A stretch of 34,715 nucleotides of DNA, from NCBI GenBank assembly GCA_020847765.1, contig JADLBJ010000072.1:1-34715 (forward strand), given 5' to 3'. This DNA comes from Dehalococcoidia bacterium. Its GTDB lineage: Bacteria; Chloroflexota; Dehalococcoidia; Tepidiformales; Tepidiformaceae. The position numbers were made by a program, and so were the translations under genes. This document shows, in pieces, positions 17,387 to 26,062 of the stretch. Under the pieces are notes generated by a model. It worked only from the letters and a program-made list of their open reading frames with translations. It was not told the origin of the DNA and did no database searches. Position 1 is the stretch's first letter; each line of letters begins with the position of its first letter.

Positions 17387-18349
17387 TCAGCGCATGACTG
17401 GCCGCGGGGTCGGCGTTCGTGTAGGTGTGGGTGGCCTCGGCGTGGGGGTGGGCGTGGGGGTGGGCGTCGGTGTCGGCGTGGCGGTTGGCGGCGGGGGCGT
17501 GGCCGTCGCCGTTGCCGTCGCCGTCGAAGTGGCAGTTGTCTGGCCGCCGTCGCCCGCGGGCGGCGCGCCGGCGTCCGTGCCCGACGTGCTGCCGCTGCCT
17601 CCACGTCCGCCGAAGACGATGGGGCCACTCGACAGTGGGGTGCCGGGCGCGATGTGAAAGTCCAGGTAGTCCTCTGGGTTGACGGGGACGCCCTGCCAGC
17701 GGATCTCGAAGTGGAGGTGCTCACCGGTCGAATAGCCCGTCGAGCCCGAGACGCCGAGGACGCTGTCCGGCGTGACCGCCTGTCCAGGGGCGGCGCTCGT
17801 CGTGCTCAAGTGCGCGTAGAGCGTCGTCCAGCCGTCGCCACAGTCGACGATCACGTGATAGCCGTAGACGCTCGAGTAGTCGGCCCACAGGACCGAGCCT
17901 GTGCAGGCGGCATACACCGAAGAGTGGTGGTAGTCGTCGAGAGCGAGGTCGACGCCGCCGTGGACCAGGCCCTTCCCCCGGGGAGCGCCGTAACGGTCGG
18001 TGACCGAGGTCCAGGCGAAGAGCGGCATCGTGAAGCGGCTGCCGCTGTTGGCGCGCATCTCGTGAGCCGGCGGCTGCACACCGGCGATTGACTCGACCGG
18101 AAAGGCACCCTCAAGCGCGAGGGCGAGGTCGCCCGCTTCCAGGGCGGCTCCGCCGGCACCCGGGTGTGGCGGCTGCGAGGGGCCCGGGGCCGGCGAGGCC
18201 TCATGGGCGGGGGTCGGCGTGTGGCGGCCAGAGCGGCCCGGGCCCACCGCGGTGGCGGCCACTGTGAGCACGCCGAGCGTCACCCCCGCGGCGAGGAGCG
18301 CCTTTGCCGCCCACGAAACGCCTGGCCTGCGCTTCAGCCATCTATTCAT
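17387..18349 (-). CDS. secreted M23 family peptidase with C-terminal Thr/Pro repeat tail
   Basis: HGGVDLALDD...TTLYAHLSTT...GYSTGEHLHFEIRWQGVPVNPEDYLDFH (HxxxD, HxH); N-terminal TM/signal; tail ATSTATATATATPPPPTATPTPTPTPTPTPTPRPPTPTRTPTPRP. Confidence 0.9.
   Translation of the reverse strand: MNRWLKRRPGVSWAAKALLAAGVTLGVLTVAATAVGPGRSGRHTPTPAHEASPAPGPSQPPHPGAGGAALEAGDLALALEGAFPVESIAGVQPPAHEMRANSGSRFTMPLFAWTSVTDRYGAPRGKGLVHGGVDLALDDYHHSSVYAACTGSVLWADYSSVYGYHVIVDCGDGWTTLYAHLSTTSAAPGQAVTPDSVLGVSGSTGYSTGEHLHFEIRWQGVPVNPEDYLDFHIAPGTPLSSGPIVFGGRGGSGSTSGTDAGAPPAGDGGQTTATSTATATATATPPPPTATPTPTPTPTPTPTPRPPTPTRTPTPRPVMR
17394..17535 (-). repeat. imperfect hexanucleotide repeat encoding (TP)n/(TA)n tail
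   Basis: Repeated ggcgtg/ggggtgggcgt units on the plus strand within the 3' end of the M23 gene. Confidence 0.85.
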
Positions 18350-18468
18350 TCACAGGCAAGATCGGCGCTCGTGCGCCCTCGCGCCACCCCCGGGGCCGGC
18401 GAAGCCTCTCTGTCGGGGAGATCGCTCCCGACGATCAGGGATCTCCCCAACATCCGGGAGCCGCCGTC

Positions 18469-18975
18469 CTAGCGCCGACTCTCAGGTTCGAGGTGGGCGT
18501 CGAGCATCCAGGCGCGCTTCTCGACCCCGCGGATGATCTCGAGGCAAATGTCCTGCGTGGCCAGCTCGTCGTCGAGGGAGCGCGCCATCTGACGCAGCTG
18601 CTCCGCGCAGGAGAGCATGCGGTCGTGCACGGCGCGGACGAGGGGTTCCCAGCCGCGCTCGTCGGTTGGGAACGGATCAAGGTGGCTGCCCTGGGCGGCG
18701 TCCTGGATGGTGCCATGGGCGGTGCCGCCGAGCGTCACGGCTCGCTCGGCAAGCATGTCGCTCCAGTCGCGCGCCTCGGCGGCAACGGTGTCGAAGAGTT
18801 CATGGAGTCCCTGGAAGTTGGGCCCGCGCACGTTCCAGTGGGCCTGCTTGGCGGCTGCTGCCACGTCCATCATTGTTGCCAGATTGCCGTTGAGGGCGGC
18901 GATCAACTCGCCGCGGCGCCCCGCCTGCAGACTTGCCGCCGGCAGTGATCCGGTTCCTGAGATGGTCGATGCCAT
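18469..18975 (-). CDS. Dps/ferritin-like DNA-starvation protein
   Basis: AALNGNLATMMDVAAAAKQAHWNVRGPNFQGLHELFDTVAAEARDWSDMLAERAVTLGGTAHGT is the Dps ferroxidase-region pattern; GGAGG-type RBS upstream of ATG 18975. Confidence 0.92.
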   Translation of the reverse strand: MASTISGTGSLPAASLQAGRRGELIAALNGNLATMMDVAAAAKQAHWNVRGPNFQGLHELFDTVAAEARDWSDMLAERAVTLGGTAHGTIQDAAQGSHLDPFPTDERGWEPLVRAVHDRMLSCAEQLRQMARSLDDELATQDICLEIIRGVEKRAWMLDAHLEPESRR

Positions 18976-19109
18976 GAATGCCTTGCCTCCGTCCGATGAT
19001 TGGTCGAAGGCCCGCGTCAACTGTTAGCGTCGATCGGCCGGGGGTGGCAGGTCAAGTGAACAGGGATCGCCTGGTAACGGGTCAGAGAATGCCGAGCGCG
19101 ATTGGTGGC

Positions 19110-19197
19110 TGGCGGAGAGGGGGAGATTCTAACTCCCGGTGGCTTGCGCCACACCGCTTTTCGAGAGCGGCACCATCAACCACTCGGACACCTCTCC
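19110..19197 (-). tRNA. tRNA-Ser (anticodon CGA), CCA encoded
   Basis: Minus: GGAGAGGTGTCCGAGTGGTTGATGGTGCCGCTCTCGAAAAGCGGTGTGGCGCAAGCCACCGGGAGTTAGAATCTCCCCCTCTCCGCCA. Acceptor GGAGAGG/CCTCTCC, anticodon loop CTCGAAA, long variable arm. Confidence 0.96.
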
Positions 19198-19204
19198 GCC
19201 GCGC

Positions 19205-19213
19205 AGTGTAGCA
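19205..19213 (-). promoter_or_regulatory. putative extended -10 promoter for tRNA-Ser
   Basis: Minus TGCTACACT ending 8 nt before the tRNA 5' end. Confidence 0.45.
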
Positions 19214-19315
19214 GGCGCCCCTCCAGTGTGCGGCGAGGGCGTTCGCCACGGCCGCGCCTTGGGCAACCCGGGAGGCGCCTCGCGTCCCCTCGGCACGGGC
19301 CGTACGCTTGGTCCC

Positions 19316-21682
19316 GTGGACGCTCATACCCTGCGCGTGCTCGAGTTCGAGAAGGTGCTGACGTTGCTCGCGGCTGAGACGGCTTTCAGCCTGGGCCGCG
19401 AGCTGGCGCTGGAGCTGCGACCGGCGACGACTTTCACGGAAGCTCTCCAGCACCAGACGCTGACGGCCGAGGCACGCCTTCTCGACCAGCAGGGGATCGA
19501 CCTCTCCTTCGCCGGGGCGCGGGACATCCGAGCAACCATCCATGCGGCGGCCATCGGCCAGGCGCTCGACCCGTCCGACCTGGTCGAGGCCGCCAGCACG
19601 TTGAAGGCCGCCTGGCGAGCGCGGCAGACACTCGAACGCGTGCGGTCGCGCGTCGCCGCTCTGGCGGCTGTGACGGACGGCGTCTCGGATTTTCGCAGGT
19701 TCACGGACGCTGTCGACGAGGCGATCACCGCACGCGGCGAAGTCGCCGACGCCGCCAGCGAGACACTCGCCGCTACCCGTCGGGAGCGTCGAATTGCGCA
19801 GGAGCGGCTCGACCAGCGTGCCCAGGCCGCACTCGCCGACGCCATTCGTCGAGGAATTGCCCAGGAAGCCCTGCTGACGGAGCGCAACGGTCGGAAGGTG
19901 ATCCCCATCAAGTCCGACCATCGAGGACAGATCGCGGGCATCGTCCACGACGTCTCCTCGAGCGGCGCCACGGTGTTCCTCGAGCCGGTGGGCGTCGTGG
20001 AGACGGGCAACCAGGTGCGGGAGCTGCAGCTGGCCGAAGAGCGCGAAGTGCGCCGCGTTCTCCAGCGATTGACGGCGATCCTTGGCGATCGGGAGCAGGA
20101 GGCCCAGGAGAGCCTCCTGGCGCTCGCTCGGCTCGACGTGCTCCACGCGAAGGTGCGGTTGGCGCGGCGCTGGAAGGCGGCGCTGCCGCCGCCGGGCGAC
20201 GCTGCCTCCTGGCTGGCGGCCGGTGGGGCCAGCGTGCTCGTTCGCGCCCGGCACCCGCTTCTGCGGGGCGCCGTCGTGCCCATCGACGTCGAAGTCGGCG
20301 GGGCGTTCCAAGGGGTCGTCGTGACGGGGCCGAACACGGGCGGCAAGACGGTGGCTCTGAAGACGCTCGGGCTGCTCACGCTGATGGCGCAAGCAGGTCT
20401 CCCGCTTCCCTGCGAGGAGAGAAGTCGGCTCGTCGTCTACGAGCGCGTCTACGCCGACATCGGTGACGAGCAGTCGATCGAGCAGTCGCTCTCCACCTTC
20501 TCCTCCCATATGCGCAACATCACGGGGATCCTGGAGCGCGCTGTGCCCGGCACGCTCGTGCTCCTCGACGAGCTCGGCGCGGGGACGGACCCGACGGAGG
20601 GCGCGGCGCTCGCCCGCGCGATCCTGGAAACGCTTCTGGAACGCGGCTGCACCATCGTTGCGACGACGCATCACGGCGAGCTGAAGGCGCTGGCGCACAG
20701 CGACCCCCGCCTGCGGAACGCGTCCGTCGAATTCGACGTCGAGACGCTGAGCCCGACGTACCACCTGACGATCGGGCTGCCGGGCCAGTCGAACGCGATC
20801 GCAATCGCCCGGCGGCTGGGGCTGGACGAAGGAGTGCTCACCCTCGCCCAGGGCCAGCTTGCGCCCGAGCACTTCGAGCTCGAGCAGCTGCTCGGCGAGA
20901 TCCGTCAGGAGCGGAGCGCGGCGGCCGAAGCACGCGGCCGCGAAGAAGCAGCTCGCCGCGAGGCAGAGGATCTGCGGCTAGCGCTAGCCGAGCGCCGCGA
21001 CCGCGTCGAGCAGGAGCGCGCGGCGATCCTGCAGGCGGCCCATGACGAGGCCGAGGACGAGCTCGCCGCAGTGCGCCGCGAGCTCGAGCAGCTGCGGCGG
21101 CGGGCGGCTCATCAGACCTTCGATAGGCAGGCGGCCGAAGACACACTGCGCCAGCTCGACGCCAACCTCTCGCGCCTGGCCGCCCGCGCGCGACCCCAGC
21201 GACGCCAGCCGCAGCCAACTCCGGCGACACGTGAGATAGGGCCAGGCGACAACGTTCACGTACGCGACATTCCGCAGAGTGGGGAGGCGCTCAGCGCTAT
21301 CGGTGAAGACGGCCGGGTCGAGGTCCAGTTTGGGGGCCTCCGCATGAAGGTCTCCGTCGACCGCATAGACCGCGTCGAGTCGTCGCCGCGGTCGCAGTCT
21401 GGTGGGCCCGTGGTCGTTCCCGCCTCCCGGGCCACGACCCCGATTGAGATAGACCTGCGCGGCAAACGAGCGGACGAGGCGCTGGAGGAATGCGAGGTGT
21501 ATCTGGACGACGCCTTTCGCGCTGGTCTGCCCTTCGTCCGGATCATTCATGGTAAAGGGACGGGAGCCCTGCGGGCGGCCATTCGCCAGGCTCTCGCCGG
21601 GCACCCCCTCGTGCGCCGCTACGAGTCGGCAGGACCCCGGGAGGGCGGCGAGGGCGTGACCGTGGTCGTGCTCGCCGGCTAA
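19316..21682 (+). CDS. mutS2: endonuclease MutS2 (MutS ATPase core plus C-terminal Smr domain)
   Basis: VVVTGPNTGGKTVALKTLGLL (Walker A), LVLLDELGAGTDPTEGAALARAIL, ATTHHGELKALAH; C-terminal IDLRGKRADEALEECEVYLDDAFRAGLPFVRIIHGKGTGALR (Smr). Confidence 0.96.
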   Translation: MDAHTLRVLEFEKVLTLLAAETAFSLGRELALELRPATTFTEALQHQTLTAEARLLDQQGIDLSFAGARDIRATIHAAAIGQALDPSDLVEAASTLKAAWRARQTLERVRSRVAALAAVTDGVSDFRRFTDAVDEAITARGEVADAASETLAATRRERRIAQERLDQRAQAALADAIRRGIAQEALLTERNGRKVIPIKSDHRGQIAGIVHDVSSSGATVFLEPVGVVETGNQVRELQLAEEREVRRVLQRLTAILGDREQEAQESLLALARLDVLHAKVRLARRWKAALPPPGDAASWLAAGGASVLVRARHPLLRGAVVPIDVEVGGAFQGVVVTGPNTGGKTVALKTLGLLTLMAQAGLPLPCEERSRLVVYERVYADIGDEQSIEQSLSTFSSHMRNITGILERAVPGTLVLLDELGAGTDPTEGAALARAILETLLERGCTIVATTHHGELKALAHSDPRLRNASVEFDVETLSPTYHLTIGLPGQSNAIAIARRLGLDEGVLTLAQGQLAPEHFELEQLLGEIRQERSAAAEARGREEAARREAEDLRLALAERRDRVEQERAAILQAAHDEAEDELAAVRRELEQLRRRAAHQTFDRQAAEDTLRQLDANLSRLAARARPQRRQPQPTPATREIGPGDNVHVRDIPQSGEALSAIGEDGRVEVQFGGLRMKVSVDRIDRVESSPRSQSGGPVVVPASRATTPIEIDLRGKRADEALEECEVYLDDAFRAGLPFVRIIHGKGTGALRAAIRQALAGHPLVRRYESAGPREGGEGVTVVVLAG

Positions 21683-21883
21683 GGCGAGGCGTCGCGCGAC
21701 GGCGAAGCCCCGCCCTCGCGAGGCGGTAGCCTGCCCTCGCGTGGTTCGTTCAGGTGATCCAAACGGCCCTTTCTGGCAGTATGGTGCAGGTGCCGGCGGC
21801 GTTACGTCGCCCAGCCCGCCGGGGCGGCTTTCGCGGTACAGGACACGCCGGCGCCTCGGCCAGGAGGCGAGCACGGAGGAGGA

Positions 21884-23542
21884 ATGGCGGAGCTGACGGA
21901 GGACACTCGTCCGCTCGGCGAGGTTCTCGACCGGCGCCAGATCTGGCTGCTGCTGGCGTCGCTGATGCTGTGCATGTTCGTCAGCTCGCTGGACGGGTCC
22001 ATCGTCGCCACGGCCACGCCGCGGATTCTTGCCGACCTGGGCGGCTTTTCCATGCTGTCCTGGGTGTTCACGATCTACATCCTCAGCTCGACCGTGGTCG
22101 TGCCGATCGTCGGCAAACTCTCCGACATGTTCGGCCGGAAGTGGTTCCTCATCGCCGGGATGAGCATCTTCATGTTGGCCTCGGCCGCCTGCGGCGCCGC
22201 ACCGACGATGATCGCGCTCATCGTCGCTCGGGGCGTGCAGGGCGTCGGCGGCGGCATGCTGTTCGCCTGCGTGTTTTCGACGATTGGCGACATGTTTCCG
22301 CCGGCCGAGCGTGGGAAGTACATCGGTTTCTTCACGGGGACGTTCAGCCTCGCCGCGATTACGGGCCCGACGGTGGGCGGCCTGCTGACCGACCATGTGG
22401 GTTGGCGGTGGTGTTTCTACGTAAACGTTCCGGTGGGGCTGCTGGCGATCACGTTCATATGGATGAACCTGCCCCTGCATGCGCGTGGTGGACGCGTCTC
22501 GCGCGTGGACTTCCTGGGCGCGGCCCTGTTGGCGGGAGCGACGATCTCCATGCTGCTCGCACTCGTCTGGGGGAACGAAGCGTTCGGTTGGGGTTCGCCG
22601 GAGACCGTTGGCCTGTTTGTCGCGGCCGTAGCCCTGGGCACCGCCTTCGTGATGCAGGAACGCCGGCATCCCGAGGCCATCTTCCCGCTCGTGATCTTCC
22701 GCAACCGCGCCTTCGTTCTCTCGAACGTGATGGTGATCCTGCTCGGCGCGGGGATGTTCGGCGCTATCCAGTATCTGCCGACCTTCCTGCAGACGGCGCT
22801 CGGTGCGTCGGCCACCGATTCGGGCCTTATCTCGACACCCCAATCGCTGGGGATGCTCACGACGAGCGTCGTCGGCGGCCAGCTGATCGCGCGGACCGGT
22901 CGCTTCAAGTATCAGGTGATCGCAGGAACGCTCCTTATCCTTACGGCGACGGCGCTTCTCCGCACCCTGGACGTCGGCGAAGCCGAATGGCACATCAGCC
23001 TCTTCATGGTCATCTACGGCCTCGGTTCCGGGCTGGTGCTGCCGACGATGTCGGTGGTCGTGCAAAGCGCGGTCCCGCACGAGCTGCTAGGCGTCGCGAC
23101 GAGCGGTCGCCAGTTCTCGATGCAGATCGGGCAGGTGCTCGGGACAGCAGTCTTCGGGGTGGTCCTCGCGACGACCTTCGTGTCGTCGTTCGAAAGCCAC
23201 GTCAGCCCGGCCGTGCGGGCGGAGATCCCGCCGGCGACCTTCGCGCGCTTCGAGGATCCGACTCTGCCGCTGGACGAGCGCGAGTTTCGGGCCGTGCAGG
23301 ACGAAGTGCGCGCTGCCGTGCCGGACGGCGAGCGCGTTCTGGAAACGACGATCGCTGCCCAGAAAGAGGGCGTGGCGTCAGCGATTCAGGACATCTTCAC
23401 CGGGTCGCTTGTGGCGGCCGCGCTCGGCCTGCTGGTGGCGCTGTTGATGCCCGAGATTCCGCTCCGGCGACGGTTCCGCCCGGGGGAGCCGGCTCCCGGC
23501 CCCGAGGCCGCGCCCGAGCCGGTCGCGATCGAAGCGCTGTAA
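21884..23542 (+). CDS. MFS transporter, DHA2 (EmrB/QacA-like) 14-TM drug efflux family
   Basis: LDGSIVATATPRILADLGGF...VFTIYILSSTVVVPIVGKLSDMFGRKWFLIAG...TGPTVGGLLTDHVGWRWCFYVNVPVGLLAI. Confidence 0.95.
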   Translation: MAELTEDTRPLGEVLDRRQIWLLLASLMLCMFVSSLDGSIVATATPRILADLGGFSMLSWVFTIYILSSTVVVPIVGKLSDMFGRKWFLIAGMSIFMLASAACGAAPTMIALIVARGVQGVGGGMLFACVFSTIGDMFPPAERGKYIGFFTGTFSLAAITGPTVGGLLTDHVGWRWCFYVNVPVGLLAITFIWMNLPLHARGGRVSRVDFLGAALLAGATISMLLALVWGNEAFGWGSPETVGLFVAAVALGTAFVMQERRHPEAIFPLVIFRNRAFVLSNVMVILLGAGMFGAIQYLPTFLQTALGASATDSGLISTPQSLGMLTTSVVGGQLIARTGRFKYQVIAGTLLILTATALLRTLDVGEAEWHISLFMVIYGLGSGLVLPTMSVVVQSAVPHELLGVATSGRQFSMQIGQVLGTAVFGVVLATTFVSSFESHVSPAVRAEIPPATFARFEDPTLPLDEREFRAVQDEVRAAVPDGERVLETTIAAQKEGVASAIQDIFTGSLVAAALGLLVALLMPEIPLRRRFRPGEPAPGPEAAPEPVAIEAL

Positions 23543-23561
23543 CACCACGCCGGCCGAGAAG

Positions 23562-23592
23562 GTCCCCGCCCGCGCATTTCACGGGCAGGGAC
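23562..23592. terminator. inverted repeat between convergent genes, candidate bidirectional terminator
   Basis: GTCCCcGCCCG / CGGGCaGGGAC, 10 bp with one internal mismatch and 9-nt loop; no clear T-tract. Confidence 0.45.
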
Positions 23593-23614
23593 ACACGTCT
23601 CGCGCCCTGCGAAG

Positions 23615-24121
23615 CTACTTCTTCAACTCGGGCATGGGCTTGTCGCCGCCGGTGAGGGCGCCACGCTCCTCGCGTGTCATCGCGCGGCGCTTCTCCCAGT
23701 GGGCCACCCAGCTGTCGGTGATGCCCTGGGGCCCGTGGTGGTAGTCGACTTCGAGGGTGCACTTCCCCTCGTCGTTGAACTCCAGGCGGGACATGCCTTC
23801 GAAGCAGAGCCACTTGCCCCGGTTCTCGGGGCCGAAGCGGTCGTCGGTGACCTGGCTGTAGGCCATCCAGAGGACGGCGACGCCATCGTCGGAGACGAAG
23901 AGCTCTTCGACCGGAACACGCAACGTGATGCCGGTGCCCTGGCGCGCCCAGAAGTAGCGGATCTCCTCCTTGCCGCGGAGCGCGCCGTCGTGGTTGACGA
24001 TGTCGCGCATGACCGCGTCGTCGGAGAACCAGAGGTCCGGACCGTACGGATCGCCGCTGCTCCAGCCGCCTTCTTCGAAGAGCTTGCGCGCTACTTCCTT
24101 TTCCCGTTCACCGATGGCCAT
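23615..24121 (-). CDS. SnoaL/NTF2-like domain protein
   Basis: MAIGEREKEVARKLFEEGGWSSGDPYGPDLWFSDDAVMRDIVNHDGALRGKEEIRYFWAR...EYS-type beta-sheet C-terminus; size and layout fit SnoaL-like proteins. Confidence 0.68.
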   Translation of the reverse strand: MAIGEREKEVARKLFEEGGWSSGDPYGPDLWFSDDAVMRDIVNHDGALRGKEEIRYFWARQGTGITLRVPVEELFVSDDGVAVLWMAYSQVTDDRFGPENRGKWLCFEGMSRLEFNDEGKCTLEVDYHHGPQGITDSWVAHWEKRRAMTREERGALTGGDKPMPELKK

Positions 24122-24172
24122 CGGCTTTCCTCCACGCGAGATGGCGCCACCAACGCGGCGTCCCGGCGGGCC

Positions 24173-24200
24173 ATCATACGCCACACCGGGCAACCGCCAA
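24173..24200 (-). promoter_or_regulatory. putative sigma70-type promoter for the SnoaL-like gene
   Basis: Minus TTGGCG - 16 nt - TATGAT. Confidence 0.5.
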
Positions 24201-24236
24201 CGCCTCCCGGGCAGTTCCATGATCGCGCAGAGAACG

Positions 24237-24242
24237 TATACT
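24237..24242 (+). promoter_or_regulatory. -10 element TATACT, 6 nt before the GTG of the first TetR gene
   Basis: agaacgTATACTcgcggcGTG. Confidence 0.45.
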
Positions 24243-24248
24243 CGCGGC

Positions 24249-24878
24249 GTGGGAGCGCCCGTTCAGTCCCCTGCCCGGCGGCCACGACTGGGTCCCACAA
24301 CGCGCGCCCGAATTCTCGCTGCGGCCGCAGACCTCTTCGCACGGGACGGATTCGACGCGACGACCGTGCGGGCGATCGGCCTGGGTGCCGGCGTAACCGA
24401 CGCGGCCATCTATTACCACTTTCGCTCGAAGGCGGCGCTGCTCGACGCGCTCCTGGTCGAGCCGGACGTTGCTCCCCTGCTGCCGAGCGTGGGCCGCTTC
24501 GACGCCGCCGCCTTCACCGACTACGTCATCACCGTCTTCGTCTGCTGGAGCGAGCGGCCAGCCCTCGTCCATCTGCTCATGGCACAGGGCGTCGAGACCA
24601 GCCCCCTCGCCGGCGAGTTTATCCACAGCCTGCGCGACTCCTACCGACGGCTGCTCGTCCCCGCCCTGGCGCCCTGGTTCGCTATACCCGAGCTCATCGC
24701 CGACGCGCTGAGCCTGCAGGTCACCGGTGCGCTGCTGGGAGCGCTTCTCGCCCACCCCGAGAGCTTCCAGCAGGTCATTCGGCGGCCGGCTTTCCGCCGG
24801 CGGTTGCGCACGCTTGTTGATCTGACGATGACGGGCGCGGCGAGCCTGCGGGCTGGGGAAAGCAGTGCGAGCGCCTGA
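24249..24878 (+). CDS. TetR family transcriptional regulator
   Basis: TRARILAAAADLFARDGFDATTVRAIGLGAGVTDAAIYYHFRSKAALLDALL HTH; alternative ATG start at 24219. Confidence 0.9.
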   Translation: MGAPVQSPARRPRLGPTTRARILAAAADLFARDGFDATTVRAIGLGAGVTDAAIYYHFRSKAALLDALLVEPDVAPLLPSVGRFDAAAFTDYVITVFVCWSERPALVHLLMAQGVETSPLAGEFIHSLRDSYRRLLVPALAPWFAIPELIADALSLQVTGALLGALLAHPESFQQVIRRPAFRRRLRTLVDLTMTGAASLRAGESSASA

Positions 24879-24905
24879 GGCCGAACGCGAGAGGAGGCAA
24901 CGGCG

Positions 24906-25544
24906 GTGCCGCTGATGAAGGCCGTTCCCCGACGAGGCGACGACACGCGCGGGAGTATCCTGCGCGCCGCCCTCGACCTATTCGGCGACAGGGGATACGA
25001 GTGCACGACGGTCCGCAACATCGCCGAGCGCTGCGGACTGACAGACGCCGCGCTTTACTACTACGTCCCCACACAGCAGGAGATCCTGGAGACGCTGATC
25101 AGTGACCAGTGGCGGCTGCCGCCAGGCATGATCGGCGACCAGGTGGCTGCCACACGCAATCTCCCGCCAAGAGAGAGAATGCTGGCGCTCCTCGACGCGG
25201 CGCTCGACGAGCTGGCCGCGACCGGGGCGGCGCTGCGATTCATGCGCCGTTGCGTTGTCGCCGGCTCGCTCGAGGCACGCTCGCACCGACGGCGACAATG
25301 GCGGGCATGGGAGCAATTCGCCTCTGGCTTCTTCGACGACGCCCTTACGAGCGGACAGCGTCGACTGCTCGTGGACAGCCTCTTCACCTTCATCCAGGGT
25401 CTCAGCTTTTCGGCCTGGATGGAGCATGGGGCGAGGGCCTCGGTCGTGCTGCGCAGCCAGCGCTTCCGCGACCGTGTGCACGATCTCGTGCTGATCGCCG
25501 TGCCGGTCGCCGCGTTCTTCAACGCCGAGCGCCCATCCGCGTGA
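24906..25544 (+). CDS. TetR family transcriptional regulator
   Basis: RGSILRAALDLFGDRGYECTTVRNIAERCGLTDAALYYYVPTQQEILETLI HTH. Confidence 0.92.
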   Translation: MPLMKAVPRRGDDTRGSILRAALDLFGDRGYECTTVRNIAERCGLTDAALYYYVPTQQEILETLISDQWRLPPGMIGDQVAATRNLPPRERMLALLDAALDELAATGAALRFMRRCVVAGSLEARSHRRRQWRAWEQFASGFFDDALTSGQRRLLVDSLFTFIQGLSFSAWMEHGARASVVLRSQRFRDRVHDLVLIAVPVAAFFNAERPSA

Positions 25545-26005
25545 AAGCGGTCGTCCAGCGCGTCACGGAGGCGAGCGTCGACGCGGAGGGCCGGCGCGTC
25601 GCGGCGATCGGCCGGGGCTTTCTCGTGCTGCTCGGCATTGGCCGAGGCGACGACGCGGCGGGGGCTCGACGGCTGGCGGCGAAGGTGGCCGGTCTACGTC
25701 TCTTCGAGGACGCGCAGGGGAGGATGAACCTGGGCCTGCAGGAGGTGGGCGGCGCCGTGCTTTGCGTCAGCCAATTCACGCTCTACGGCGACGTCCGCCG
25801 CGGACGACGCCCTTCCTTCGCATTGGCCGCCGAACCGGGGGCGGCGAGTGCGCTCTACGAGGCCTTCTGCGCCGAGGTAGCGGCGCAGGGTGTCGTCTGC
25901 GAGCGTGGCGTGTTCGGCGCGCACATGGCGGTGCGGCTGTGCAATGAGGGCCCTGTGACGCTGGTGCTCGACTCCCAGGAGCTGGAGCAGCCGCGCCGGC
26001 CTTGA
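25541..26005 (+). CDS. dtd: D-aminoacyl-tRNA deacylase
   Basis: VKAVVQRVTEASVDAEGRRVAAIGRGFLVLLGIGRGD...CVSQFTLYGDVRRGRRPSFALAAEP...FGAHMAVRLCNEGPVTLVLDS; GTGA overlap with the TetR stop. Confidence 0.96.
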   Translation: MKAVVQRVTEASVDAEGRRVAAIGRGFLVLLGIGRGDDAAGARRLAAKVAGLRLFEDAQGRMNLGLQEVGGAVLCVSQFTLYGDVRRGRRPSFALAAEPGAASALYEAFCAEVAAQGVVCERGVFGAHMAVRLCNEGPVTLVLDSQELEQPRRP

Positions 26006-26062
26006 CCGGCTGCCAGCCGGCCGGCAACGTTCGACTCACGAAGGAAAGGGACGACCCGCCCC

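Noticed and set aside
17394-17657. 87-aa plus-strand ORF rich in GVGVGV
   Set aside because: Antisense translation of the (TP)n repeat of the M23 peptidase.
19082-20872. 596-aa minus-strand ORF antisense to mutS2
   Set aside because: Low-complexity, H/R/D-rich translation without domain motifs; complements a well-supported MutS2 frame. GC-rich codon-bias artefact.
20984-23080. 698-aa minus-strand ORF spanning mutS2 3' end and the MFS gene
   Set aside because: No recognisable motif; antisense to two solid genes. Typical high-GC antisense open frame.
21754-23655. 633-aa plus-strand ORF in another frame over the MFS gene
   Set aside because: R/G-rich out-of-frame translation; the 21884-23542 frame has clear DHA2 transporter motifs.
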